In this document: piece by piece, positions 17,194 through 25,712 of the stretch
Layout: every line of letters begins with the position of its first letter
Position numbering within the stretch: position 1 is the first letter of the stretch
Assembly (NCBI GenBank): GCA_963849105.1
Contig: CAWKGD010000002.1
Span: 62,001-126,000, forward strand
Source: CAVRXQ01 sp963849105
GTDB taxonomy: Bacteria > Actinomycetota > Acidimicrobiia > Acidimicrobiales > Bog-793
Length of the DNA: 64,000 nt
Direction: 5' to 3'
Translations under genes and position numbers: made by a program
Notes under the pieces: generated by a model
Databases searched by the model: none
The model's input: the letters and a program-made list of their open reading frames with translations, nothing else
Told to the model about the DNA's origin: nothing

Positions 17194-18255
17194 TCAGCCC
17201 GACGTGCCGAAGACCTCTCGCAGCTCGCTCGGGACCGGGGTGTCGAGCTGCTCGTAAGTGCAGGAGGAGGCCGCGCGGTCCGGGCGCCAGCGAGAAAAGG
17301 TCGTCGCGTGGCGGAACCGGTCGCCCTGCAGGTGGTCGTAGGCGACCTCGGCGACGAGCTCGGGTCGAAGGGGTTCCCAGCTCAGGTCCTTGCCGGCGCT
17401 CCAACGGCTCTGGCCCCCTGGCACGCGCCCCTCCGGTGTCCCCTCGGCGAGCCAGACGTGATGCACGGTGGCCCGTTTGCGATAGGGCTCGAGCAGTTCG
17501 ACGAATTCCCTTCTCCGGGCGGTGCTGAACCCCGAGGCGACGCCGACGTGGTGCAGAAAACCGCCGGCGTCGAATAGGCCGAGCAAAAGCGAGCCGACTC
17601 CGCCGCCGTCCTTGTGGAATCGGAACCCGCCGACGACGCAGTCCGCCGTTCGCTCGTGCTTCACCTTCAGCATCACGCGTTTGTCGGCCTCGTAGTGCAA
17701 CGTGGCGGACTTCACGACCACCCCGTCGAGACCCGCTCCTTCGAAGCGCGTGAACCAGTCGCGGGCGATCTCGGGGCTCGTCGTCACCGGTGTGAGGTGG
17801 ATCGGAGGTTCCGCGCGGGCGAGCACCTTTTCAAGGGTGACCCGCCGCGAGGCGTACGGCTCGCCGCGAAGATCCGCGTCCCCGAGAGCGAGCACGTCGA
17901 AAGCGACGAACGAGGCGGGGGTCGTCTCCGAAAGCAGCTTGATCCGCGACGCCGCGGGATGGATCCGTTGCGACAGCGCGTCGAAATCGAGGCCGGTCGG
18001 TCCGGCGACCACGACCTCGCCGTCGAGAACGCAGCTGTCGGGAACGTTCGCCCGCAGCGCTTCGACGAGTTCGGGGAAGTATCTCGTCAGGGGCTTCTCG
18101 TTGCGGCTACCGAGGACGATGTCCTCGCTGTCGCGAAAGACGATGCACCGGAAACCGTCCCACTTCGGTTCGTAAAAGAGGCCCTCTCCTTCGGGGAGGT
18201 CACGGGAGAGCTTGGCCAGCATCGGCGCAACGGGCGGAACCACCGGGAGCGCCAC
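17194..18255 (-). CDS. ATP-dependent DNA ligase, LigC-like
   Basis: Seals nicks using ATP. The nucleotidyltransferase motifs appear in order: EPKWDGFR with adenylated Lys31, SRNEKPLTRYFPEL, LDGEVVV, FVAFDVL, LDGVVVKS and MLKVKH, followed by an OB-fold C-terminus. The 353 residues match stand-alone LigC-type enzymes; there is no polymerase or phosphoesterase domain. It is the last gene of a three-gene minus-strand operon (Prim-Pol, PHP protein, ligase), 39 bases behind the PHP gene. LigC with Prim-PolC is linked to gap and excision repair in mycobacteria; that role is inferred here. No Ku gene is in the window. Confidence 0.9.
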   Translation of the reverse strand: MALPVVPPVAPMLAKLSRDLPEGEGLFYEPKWDGFRCIVFRDSEDIVLGSRNEKPLTRYFPELVEALRANVPDSCVLDGEVVVAGPTGLDFDALSQRIHPAASRIKLLSETTPASFVAFDVLALGDADLRGEPYASRRVTLEKVLARAEPPIHLTPVTTSPEIARDWFTRFEGAGLDGVVVKSATLHYEADKRVMLKVKHERTADCVVGGFRFHKDGGGVGSLLLGLFDAGGFLHHVGVASGFSTARRREFVELLEPYRKRATVHHVWLAEGTPEGRVPGGQSRWSAGKDLSWEPLRPELVAEVAYDHLQGDRFRHATTFSRWRPDRAASSCTYEQLDTPVPSELREVFGTSG

Positions 18256-18294
18256 CGGCTCATCGTAGGCCGGCGGCGGATGACAACTGGCTGG

Positions 18295-19308
18295 TCAGGA
18301 GGCGTGGCTCGCCGTCCAGTCGAGGAACTCGTCCATCGGCCGGGTGTTCACGATCCGGTTCGGTGGGACGCGCGCTTCGACCGCCTTCTCGCAGCCGTGC
18401 CACTGCCATTCGAGCTGTCCCGGAGCGTGGCCGTCTGTATCAATGACGAAGTCACAGCCGAGAGAGAGCGCCATTCCGAGCAACTCCTCGGGAGGGTCGA
18501 GGCGTTCGGGCCGCGAGTTGATCTCGACGGCGGTGCCGGTCGCGGCGCACATCGCGAAGACCGCCCCGGCGTCAAAGAGCGACGGCGGCCGGCCGCGTTC
18601 GGTGAGGAGCCGACCGGTGCAGTGCCCAAGAACGTCGGTGTGCGGGTTCGCGACCGCCGCCAGCATGCGCCTGGTCATCGGCGCCCGCTCCATGCGCAGT
18701 TTCGAGTGGACGCTCGCCACGACGACGTCGAGTTCGGCGAGGAGCCCCTCATCCTGATCGAGCGACCCGTCGTCCAAGATGTCGACTTCGATGCCGGTGA
18801 GAATGCGGAACGGCGAGAGCTCGTCGTTCAGCGCGGAGATGACATCGAGCTGTTCGCGGAGCCGCTCGGCGCTCAGACCGTGGGCGATGGTCAGGCGCGG
18901 GCTGTGGTCGGTGAGCGCCCAGTAGCGGTGCCCGAGGTCCCTGGCCGTCTCGGCCATCTCGCGGATCGGGCTTCCCCCGTCGGACCAGTCCGAGTGGCTG
19001 TGACAGTCACCTTGTAGGCGATCGCGCAATCTCGCGGCAGCGTCGCTGATGGCGGGCGGCGGGCGCGCCTCGAGCTGGGCGAGGTACTCCGGCGTACCGC
19101 CGCCGAGCGCCGTGGCGATGACCTTGGCGCTCGTCGCGCCGACACGGGGGATCTCTGTCAGCTGTCGAGGGGAAAGCTTCTCGAGCTCGGTGGGAGGGAT
19201 CGCTTCGATGGCGGCCGCGGCGTTGCGGAAGGCGCGCACTTTGTAGGTCTCGGCGCCGTCGCGCTCCAGCAGGTACGCGATGCGGCGCAGCGCAGTTCGC
19301 GGCTCCAC
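18295..19308 (-). CDS. PolX-like protein: 8-kDa HhH domain plus PHP phosphoesterase, no polymerase core
   Basis: Residues 1-85 resemble the 8-kDa N-terminal domain of family X polymerases (LLERDGAETYKVRAFRNAA, then the HhH LTEIPRVGATSAKVIATAL). From about residue 100 comes a PHP metallophosphoesterase domain with its metal motifs: GDCHSHSDWSDG, TDHSP, GIEVDILDDG, VHSK, GHCTGR and DTDGHAP. The fingers/palm/thumb of PolX, about 300 residues, are missing between them. PHP domains of PolX act as 3'-5' exonucleases or 3'-end cleaners; the same is inferred. ATG 19308 lies 3 bases after the Prim-Pol stop, so all three genes should be made together. Confidence 0.85.
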   Translation of the reverse strand: MEPRTALRRIAYLLERDGAETYKVRAFRNAAAAIEAIPPTELEKLSPRQLTEIPRVGATSAKVIATALGGGTPEYLAQLEARPPPAISDAAARLRDRLQGDCHSHSDWSDGGSPIREMAETARDLGHRYWALTDHSPRLTIAHGLSAERLREQLDVISALNDELSPFRILTGIEVDILDDGSLDQDEGLLAELDVVVASVHSKLRMERAPMTRRMLAAVANPHTDVLGHCTGRLLTERGRPPSLFDAGAVFAMCAATGTAVEINSRPERLDPPEELLGMALSLGCDFVIDTDGHAPGQLEWQWHGCEKAVEARVPPNRIVNTRPMDEFLDWTASHAS

Positions 19309-19311
19309 GGG

Positions 19312-20322
19312 TCAGGCGCGCCGCGCCCTGCTCGGCGCGACCCGCGCTGGCTCGTCGGGTTGCTTCGGATACTGCGGCGGCCAGGGCGCGTCGTGCAACC
19401 CGTTCGCCTTGTCCCGCGCCGCGAGGTCCAACAGCGGTTGCAGCGACTGCTGCTGATCAGCGATCTGGGACCAAGGATCTCCCCGCCGGGCGAGGAGTTC
19501 CGGCACCGTCCGGATCGTCAACTTCTCCGGCTCGACGTCGTCGACCTCGTCCCAGGCAAGTGGCGTCGAGACCTGACCGCCGACGCGCGGGCGCGCGAAC
19601 CACGCGCCAAAGACCGTCTTGTGGGGCGCGTTCTGGTTGAAATCGACGAAGACCCGTTGTCCGCGCTCTTCTTTCCACCAGTTGGCGGTGATCTCGTCCG
19701 GATAGCGACGCTCGAGCTCGCGGGCGAGCGCCAACGCAGCGGCCCGAACCTCGTAGCTGTCCCAGCGCGGTTCGAGGCGGACATAGACGTGCAGCCCGCG
19801 GTTTCCCGTCGTCTTCGGATGTCCGGCGACGCCGAGCTCGTCGAGCAGCTCATGCACGTGACGGGCGGCGACGCGGACGTCGTCGAACGAGATGCCGGGC
19901 TGCGGGTCGAGATCGATGCGGAGCTCGTCGCAGTGTGCCGGGTCGTCGGCTCGATAGGGCCAGAGGTGCAGGCCGAGGCAGCCGAGGTTCACGGCCCAAA
20001 CGACATGCGCGATGTCCGCGACGACGAGCGCGTTCGACATCGTGCCGTTCGGGGTGTTCACGACGGTGGTTTCGAGCCAGTCCGGAGCGTGAGAGGGGAC
20101 CCGCTTTTGGAAAAAGGACTTCCCGCCGGCGCCATCGGGAAAGCGCTCGAGCAGGGCCGGGCGACCTCGAGCGGTGTTCAACAACGCCGTCGCGACCTCG
20201 AGGTAGTACGAGACGAGCTCGAGTTTCGTGGCGCCGAGTGCGGGGAAGTAGACCTTGTCCGGGCTCGAGATCTCGACGGCGCGACCTGCAGCTTCGACGA
20301 CCCGGGCGCTGGCTGCCACCAC
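19312..20322 (-). CDS. LigD-type polymerase domain protein (Prim-Pol, AEP superfamily)
   Basis: Archaeo-eukaryotic primase-type polymerase used for gap filling and end repair. Visible motifs: ISSPDKVYFP near the start, LRIDLDPQPG with the catalytic Asp pair, KTTGNRGLHVYV, and VFVDFNQNAPHKT carrying the third Asp. The frame is open to 20535, but the family N-terminus begins at the twin GTG 20322/20319; TATCGT (20334-20329) ends 6 bases before it, suggesting a leaderless start. At 336 residues it is a stand-alone polymerase domain like mycobacterial Prim-PolC. It is the first gene of the Prim-Pol/PHP/ligase operon. Confidence 0.88.
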   Translation of the reverse strand: MVAASARVVEAAGRAVEISSPDKVYFPALGATKLELVSYYLEVATALLNTARGRPALLERFPDGAGGKSFFQKRVPSHAPDWLETTVVNTPNGTMSNALVVADIAHVVWAVNLGCLGLHLWPYRADDPAHCDELRIDLDPQPGISFDDVRVAARHVHELLDELGVAGHPKTTGNRGLHVYVRLEPRWDSYEVRAAALALARELERRYPDEITANWWKEERGQRVFVDFNQNAPHKTVFGAWFARPRVGGQVSTPLAWDEVDDVEPEKLTIRTVPELLARRGDPWSQIADQQQSLQPLLDLAARDKANGLHDAPWPPQYPKQPDEPARVAPSRARRA

Positions 20323-20493
20323 GCCGCAACGATAGGTGGTTCGTCGAATTGGGCCCCGGGCCGATGGAGAGTGAGATTTCGCCTGATAGCCTGCATTTGT
20401 CGGAATTCGCCGGCAGCGGCGCGCGGCCGTGATTCGGTTGGATCCCAAAGCCGCAGGCGCCGAGGACGAGAGCTTTCGAGGATTCGCACACCC

Positions 20494-20751
20494 ATGCCCG
20501 ATCACCAGGCGACGATCGCCGAGTACCGGCAGCACGAGACCGATACGGGTTCACCCGAGGTCCAGGTCGCCATACTCTCCGAGCGCATCAACGCCCTGAC
20601 CGAGCACCTGAAAGTGCACCGTGGGGACCACCACACCCGCCGCGGGCTGATGAAGCTCATCGGGCGGCGCCGTCGCCTCCTCGACTACGTGCGGGGAAAC
20701 GACGTCGAGCGTTACCGGTCGCTGATCGCGCGCCTCGGCATCCGCCGCTAG
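20494..20751 (+). CDS. rpsO: 30S ribosomal protein S15
   Basis: Binds 16S rRNA early in small-subunit assembly. The 85-residue protein has the family core TGSPEVQVAILSERINALTEHLKVH and HHTRRGLMKLIGRRRRLLDYV. ATG 20494 gives the exact usual length; the frame is open far upstream but that part only shadows the Prim-Pol gene. GAGGA at 20478-20482 is the likely ribosome site. rpsO before pnp is a near-universal bacterial pairing. It is transcribed divergently from the Prim-Pol operon across 171 bases that hold promoters for both. Confidence 0.96.
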   Translation: MPDHQATIAEYRQHETDTGSPEVQVAILSERINALTEHLKVHRGDHHTRRGLMKLIGRRRRLLDYVRGNDVERYRSLIARLGIRR

Positions 20752-20786
20752 CAGCACGCGCCGCCGGGCGGAGGCCTGCGCGGCGA

Positions 20787-20833
20787 TCGGGGCCGAATCC
20801 CCGAACAAACGGCCGCTCCCGTGATCCCACGGG
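20787..20833 (+). terminator. tandem stem-loops between rpsO and pnp
   Basis: TCGGGG (20787-20792) pairs with CCCCGA (20799-20804), and CCCGTG (20818-20823) with CACGGG (20828-20833) around the tetraloop ATCC. They lie in the 201-base rpsO-pnp gap. In other bacteria this gap holds a partial terminator and the RNase III / PNPase autoregulatory site; the equivalent role here is inference. No T run follows. Confidence 0.4.
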
Positions 20834-20952
20834 TGCGTTGACATAACCACGGGCGCCCTGCGCGCCAGCTGCCAGTCGTCGGGTCCTCGGTGATCCGGGT
20901 GCTCGACGACTGGGAACTGGCCGGGTTGGTGCCCCAGGCACCTAGGAGTGAC

Positions 20953-23382
20953 ATGGCCGAGGCCATCTCAGTTTCGGGTCCGATCTCGGACACCGAACGC
21001 CAGCTTTCCTTCGAGACGGGCAAGCTCGCGCCCCAAGCGGACGGCGCCGTCGTCGTCCGCATCGGCGACACGCTCGTCCTCGTCACCGCGGTTGCGGCGC
21101 GAAAGGTCCGGGAGGGACAGGATTTCTTCCCGCTCACCGTCGACGTCGAAGAGCGGATGTACGCCGCGGGCAAGATCCCCGGTTCGTTCTTCCGCCGCGA
21201 GGGTCGCGCGACCGACCAGGCGATCCTGACCGCCAGGCTCATCGACCGCCCGCTGCGTCCGAGCTTCCCTGAGGGCTTCCGCAACGAGGTCCACGTCGTC
21301 GCGACGATCCTCGGCGCCGACCAGGAGAACCCGCACGACGTCGTGTCGATCAACGGCGCCTCGGCGGCGCTCATGCTCTCGGGGATCCCCTTTGAAGGAC
21401 CGATCGGCGCCGTGCGCATCGCCTACACGTCTGAGGGGAAGTGGCTTCCGCACCCCTCGTACCAAGAGGGCGACGCGGCGACCTTCGAGCTCGTCGTCGC
21501 CGGCCGCGCCCTTTCGGACGCGCCCGACGCCGAGGTGGCGATCATGATGGTCGAGGCCGGCGGCACGGAGAAGGCGTTTGAGTTCTTCGACGCCGGTGCG
21601 CCGAAGGTCACCGAGGACGTCATCGCCGAGGGACTCGAAACCTCGAAGCGCTGGATCCGCGAGTCGATCGAGTTGCAGCGCCAGCTCGTCACGAAGGTCG
21701 GCGGGAAGCCGACCATTTCTTACGAGGTGTTCGTTGACTACGCGGACGAGGTGCTCTCCCGCGTCGTCGAAGTCGGCGGCGAGCGGATCGAAAAGGCGAA
21801 CGCGACGACCGCCAAAGCAGAACGTTCCGCCGCCCTCGACGAGGTGACCGACGCGATCCTCGCCGAGTTGTCAGACGAGTTCGAAGGCCGCGAGCGCGAG
21901 CTGCGCGCCGCGATCCGTTCGCACACGAAGTCCGTCGTTCGCCGACGCATCGTCGAAGAGGGCGTGCGCATCGACGGCCGCGGTCCAACAGACATCCGTC
22001 CCCTCTCTGCCGAGGTTGGCATCCTCCCCACGGCACACGGCTCGGGGTTGTTCCAGCGCGGTGACACCCAGGTGCTCAGCGTCGCGACGCTCGGCATGCC
22101 GCGCATGAACCAGATGCTCGACACGATCGGCGTCGACGAGACGAAGCGCTACATGCACCACTACAACTTCCCGCCCTTTTCGACGGGTGAGCCGGGCTTT
22201 ATGCGCGGGCCGAAGCGCCGCGAGATCGGCCACGGCCTGCTCGCCGAGCGCGCGCTTTTGCCGGTGATCCCCTCCGAAGAGGAGTTCCCCTACACGCTGC
22301 GGGTCGTCTCCGATGTGTTGTCGTCGAACGGTTCGACTTCGATGGCGTCGGTGTGTGGCTCGACGCTCTCGTTGATGGACGCCGGCGTACCGGTTCGCGA
22401 ACCCGTCGGTGGGATCGCGATGGGTCTCGTCTACGCGGAGGGTCGCTACACGACGCTCACCGACATCCTGGGCGCCGAGGACGCATTCGGTGACATGGAT
22501 TTCAAAGTCGCAGGCACCCGAGACGTCGTCACCGCGCTGCAGCTCGACACGAAGATCGACGGCATTCCCGCCGACGTGCTCGCGCAGGCGCTCCGTCAGG
22601 CGCGCGACGCGCGCCTCCTCGTGCTCGACGTGATGAACAAGGCGATCGAGGCACCGCGGGCGACCGTGAACACGAACGCTCCGAAGATCGTCACCTTCGA
22701 GATCCCGCTCGATCGGATCGGCGAGATCATCGGTCCGAAGGGCAAGATCATCAACGCAATGCAGCAGGAGACCGGCGCCGACATCGCCGTCGACGATGAC
22801 GGCACCATCGGACGCGTGACGATCGGCGCGAAGGAGTCGTCGGCGGTCGAGGATGCGCGCCAGCGGATCGAGCTGATCCTGAATCCGCCGGCGGCCGAGA
22901 TCGGCAAGACCTACGACGGCAAGGTCGTGAACATCACGAAGTTCGGGGCGTTCGTGAACATCCTCCCCGGGCGCGATGGTCTGCTCCACATCTCGCGCAT
23001 CGGCGGCGGCAAGCGGATCGACCGCGTCGAGGATGTGCTGTCGCTCGGTGACCCTGTCAAGGTGATCGTCGAGGACATCGACCCGCAGGGCAAGGTCTCG
23101 CTCTCGCTCGTCGGCGAGGACGGGGCACCCGTCGGTGCGTCACGCGAGCCCCGATCAACCGAGGCGGAAGGCGAACGCGAGTCGCGTCGTGCACCGTCGC
23201 GCGAGCGCGCGCCGCGCGCCGAGGTGGAAGAGCCAACCGACGGTGTGCGCCGTGTCTCGTTCGAGGACGAGTTCGCCCGCGAGATCGAGGGCGCTTTCGG
23301 CGACCTCGGACCGGGTGGGGTGTCGGGCGGCGGTGAGTCGCGCTCTTCGGGGCCGCGCCGGCGCGGCCGTCCGCGACACTGA
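20953..23382 (+). CDS. pnp: polyribonucleotide nucleotidyltransferase (PNPase)
   Basis: Phosphorolytic 3'-5' exoribonuclease of the RNA degradosome. Two RNase PH-like domains are visible (ISDTERQLSFETGKLAPQADGAV at the N-terminus; RGDTQVLSVATLG in the second half), followed by KH (IGPKGKIINAMQQETGADI) and S1 (GKVVNITKFGAFVNILPGRDGLLHIS) domains. The C-terminal 80 residues form a charged, low-complexity Arg/Glu/Ser tail found in actinobacterial enzymes. ATG 20953 with AGGAGTG at 20944-20950 gives 809 residues. The leader contains stem-loops that may mediate self-control. The next gene overlaps its stop. Confidence 0.96.
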   Translation: MAEAISVSGPISDTERQLSFETGKLAPQADGAVVVRIGDTLVLVTAVAARKVREGQDFFPLTVDVEERMYAAGKIPGSFFRREGRATDQAILTARLIDRPLRPSFPEGFRNEVHVVATILGADQENPHDVVSINGASAALMLSGIPFEGPIGAVRIAYTSEGKWLPHPSYQEGDAATFELVVAGRALSDAPDAEVAIMMVEAGGTEKAFEFFDAGAPKVTEDVIAEGLETSKRWIRESIELQRQLVTKVGGKPTISYEVFVDYADEVLSRVVEVGGERIEKANATTAKAERSAALDEVTDAILAELSDEFEGRERELRAAIRSHTKSVVRRRIVEEGVRIDGRGPTDIRPLSAEVGILPTAHGSGLFQRGDTQVLSVATLGMPRMNQMLDTIGVDETKRYMHHYNFPPFSTGEPGFMRGPKRREIGHGLLAERALLPVIPSEEEFPYTLRVVSDVLSSNGSTSMASVCGSTLSLMDAGVPVREPVGGIAMGLVYAEGRYTTLTDILGAEDAFGDMDFKVAGTRDVVTALQLDTKIDGIPADVLAQALRQARDARLLVLDVMNKAIEAPRATVNTNAPKIVTFEIPLDRIGEIIGPKGKIINAMQQETGADIAVDDDGTIGRVTIGAKESSAVEDARQRIELILNPPAAEIGKTYDGKVVNITKFGAFVNILPGRDGLLHISRIGGGKRIDRVEDVLSLGDPVKVIVEDIDPQGKVSLSLVGEDGAPVGASREPRSTEAEGERESRRAPSRERAPRAEVEEPTDGVRRVSFEDEFAREIEGAFGDLGPGGVSGGGESRSSGPRRRGRPRH

Positions 23383-24659
23383 GCGCCGACGCCAGGCGCC
23401 CCGCGTCGGCGGGGCGCCAAGTCGTCACGATCTCGTCGCTCGAGAGCGGCATCCGACTCGTCACCGAGTCGATGCCGGACGTCCACTCGGCCTGCGCCGG
23501 GTTCTGGGTCGGCACGGGCTCGCGCGACGAGTCCCCTGAACAGGCTGGGATTTCGCACTTCTTGGAGCACCTGTTGTTCAAAGGCTCTCCGACGCGCTCG
23601 GCGCGCTCGATCGCAGAACAGATCGACGCGGTCGGCGGCGACATGAACGCCTTCACGACAAAGGAGTTCACCGCCTTTTACGTCCGCACGCTCGCGAGCG
23701 ACGTCGAACTCGGCCTCGACATCTTGTCGGACATCTTCTGGGAGCCGGCGTTGCGCGTCGACGAAGTCGACTCCGAACGCCAGGTGATCCTGGAGGAGGT
23801 GCTGATGCATCGCGACGAACCCGCCGACGTCGTCCAGGAACGCTTCGCCGACGCGTGCTTCCCGGGACACCCGCTCGGGCGCGAGGTCCTCGGTGAACTG
23901 GAGGTGATCACGAACGTCACCGTCGACGCGATCCGGGCATTTCTTGCCGAGCACTATCGGCCGGCGAACGTCGTCGTCGCCGTCGCGGGCGACATCGATC
24001 ACGATCGGATCGCCGACGGCATCGAGCGCCGCTTCGCGGGTGTGGTGGGCGGCACGTCGCCCGCGCGCTCCGCGCCTTCGGGCGATGTGCGCCGTCTCGA
24101 CGTGACGACACGCGACACCGAGCAAGCACAGATCGTCCTCGGCATGCGGGCGCTCGATCGCCGCTCGCCGAGGCGGTTCGCCCTCTCGCTGCTCAACCAC
24201 ATTTTGGGCGGCGGCATCTCCTCGCGGCTTTTCCAAACGATCCGCGAAGAGCGCGGACTCGCCTACTCGGTTGTCTCCGAGCGGCTCGCCTTCGAGGACT
24301 CCGGGGCGCTTGCGATTTCGGTCGGAACCGGGCCGGAACGGGTCCACGAGGTCCTCGACCTCATCTCAGAAGAGCTCGATCTGCTGGCGGCGAAGGGGGT
24401 CACCCAAGACGAGCTCGACCGGGCGAAGGGTCACGTCCACGCCGACACCTGGCTCGGCCTCGAGGACACCGGCACGCGCATGTCGCGCATCGCGTCGGGT
24501 CTGTTGTTGATGGACGAAGTGCCGAGTGTCGACGAGCAGCTCGGAAAAGTCGATGCCGTCCGCCTGGACGAGGTCGCGCAACTCGCCCGCGAGGTGCTCG
24601 AAGCTGAACGCGTCTGCGCGGTCGTCGGTCCCTTCGAGGAGTCGGACTTCACCGCCTGA
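23379..24659 (+). CDS. M16 family zinc peptidase, apparently starting at CTG
   Basis: Pitrilysin/processing-peptidase-type metalloprotease. The inverted zinc motif is HFLEH (His60, Glu63, His64 with this start), with the downstream Glu in EVDSERQVILEE; the second, inactive half follows (LLNHILGGGISSRLFQTIREERGLAYSV). The first ATG is at 23472, but conserved N-terminal sequence (VTISSLESGIRLVTESMP) lies before it and no ATG, GTG or TTG precedes it in frame. CTG 23379 overlaps the pnp stop as CTGA and gives 426 residues. Following pnp is the conserved actinobacterial order (pepR position). Confidence 0.85.
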   Translation: MSADARRPASAGRQVVTISSLESGIRLVTESMPDVHSACAGFWVGTGSRDESPEQAGISHFLEHLLFKGSPTRSARSIAEQIDAVGGDMNAFTTKEFTAFYVRTLASDVELGLDILSDIFWEPALRVDEVDSERQVILEEVLMHRDEPADVVQERFADACFPGHPLGREVLGELEVITNVTVDAIRAFLAEHYRPANVVVAVAGDIDHDRIADGIERRFAGVVGGTSPARSAPSGDVRRLDVTTRDTEQAQIVLGMRALDRRSPRRFALSLLNHILGGGISSRLFQTIREERGLAYSVVSERLAFEDSGALAISVGTGPERVHEVLDLISEELDLLAAKGVTQDELDRAKGHVHADTWLGLEDTGTRMSRIASGLLLMDEVPSVDEQLGKVDAVRLDEVAQLAREVLEAERVCAVVGPFEESDFTA

Positions 24660-24746
24660 GCGGCGGGCTGTATTCGAGGGTTTCGAGGGATCCGGGGGCA
24701 GCGCGCAAAGGCGATCCCTGCCAACGAAAGCTCAGAACGAGCGTTC

Positions 24747-25712
24747 TCAGTGCAGCCGAACTCGGGGGTCGAGCATCGCGTAGCCGATGTCGACGAGCAG
24801 GTTGGCGACGACGACCGCGGCGGCCGTGACGATCACAACGCCGATGATGACCGGCAGGTCCTGGTTGGTGATCGCCTGGACGGCGGTGTAGCCGAGCCCA
24901 GGGAGACCGAAGACGACCTCGGTGATCACCGCCCCGCCGAACAGCGTGCCGGTGTCGATCCCGAGCTGGGTGATCACCGGCGCGAGCGCGGCGCGCAGCC
25001 CATGGCGGAAGGTGATCCGCGATTCACGCAGCCCCTTGGCGCGCGCCGTGCGGATGTAGTCCTCGCCGAGCACGTCGAGCATCGATGTGCGCGTGAGGCG
25101 CGTGTAGGCGGCCGCCGAGACGAGGGCGAGCGTGACCCAGGGGAGGATCAGGTGCTGGAACCAGCCGAAGACGCTCTGACCCGGCGAGACGTATCCCGAT
25201 GCCGGGAACCAGTGCAACCCGTGCACGCTCAACTCGAAGTAGAGCAGCTCGAGCAACAGCAGGCCGAGGACGAACGAGGGCATCGAATAGAAGAAAAGCG
25301 CGAGCACCGTGAAGACGCGGTCGAGCAGCGAGCGCGGTCGGACTGCCGAAGCGACACCGGAGAGCACTCCGATCGTGAACCAGATCACGGCTGCACCGAT
25401 CACGAGCGAGAGCGTGATCGGGAAGGCCTGGGCGATGATCGAGTTCACCGATTCCCCGTGGTAGTAGTCGTAGCCGAGGTTGCCGTGCGCGAGTTGTGAC
25501 ACAAAGTGCCCGTACTGCACGTACCACGGGCGATCGAGCAAAAGCCGCTGCGCGATCAGCTTCACCGTCGATGGCAGCGCTTCGCGCCCAGCGAGCGCCC
25601 GGGCGACGAACGCCGGGCCGGGTCCGACGTAAAAGATCAGGAAGACGATCACCGTGACGAAGAACATCACGAGCACACCGAGCGCGATCCGGCGGGCGAG
25701 AAAGCGGATCAT
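24747..25712 (-). CDS. peptide/nickel-type ABC transporter permease (DppB-like)
   Basis: Inner-membrane channel subunit of an oligopeptide-type importer, 321 residues with six predicted membrane segments. It begins MIRFLARRIALGVLVMFFVTVIVF, the DppB/OppB N-terminus, and contains the EAA loop DYIRTARAKGLRESRITFRHGLRAAL that contacts the ATPase. The C-terminus AMLDPRVRLH is a family hallmark. ATG 25712 overlaps the stop of the DppC-like gene (ATGA); the frame upstream of it is shadow sequence. It is the last gene of the operon running from the binding protein at 31210 down to here. Confidence 0.9.
   Translation of the reverse strand: MIRFLARRIALGVLVMFFVTVIVFLIFYVGPGPAFVARALAGREALPSTVKLIAQRLLLDRPWYVQYGHFVSQLAHGNLGYDYYHGESVNSIIAQAFPITLSLVIGAAVIWFTIGVLSGVASAVRPRSLLDRVFTVLALFFYSMPSFVLGLLLLELLYFELSVHGLHWFPASGYVSPGQSVFGWFQHLILPWVTLALVSAAAYTRLTRTSMLDVLGEDYIRTARAKGLRESRITFRHGLRAALAPVITQLGIDTGTLFGGAVITEVVFGLPGLGYTAVQAITNQDLPVIIGVVIVTAAAVVVANLLVDIGYAMLDPRVRLH

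Noticed and set aside
17194..20322. Reading the Pol-PHP-ligase operon as a Ku/LigD end-joining system
   Set aside because: No Ku gene and no LigD phosphoesterase domain in the window; the LigC/Prim-PolC excision-repair comparison fits better.
20838..20843. Exact TTGACA ahead of pnp
   Set aside because: The expected -10 position reads CGCGCC, so no promoter is supported.
24687..24718. GGGATC/GATCCC pair between convergent M16 peptidase and permease genes as a two-way terminator
   Set aside because: Only six pairs around a 20-base loop; too weak to call.
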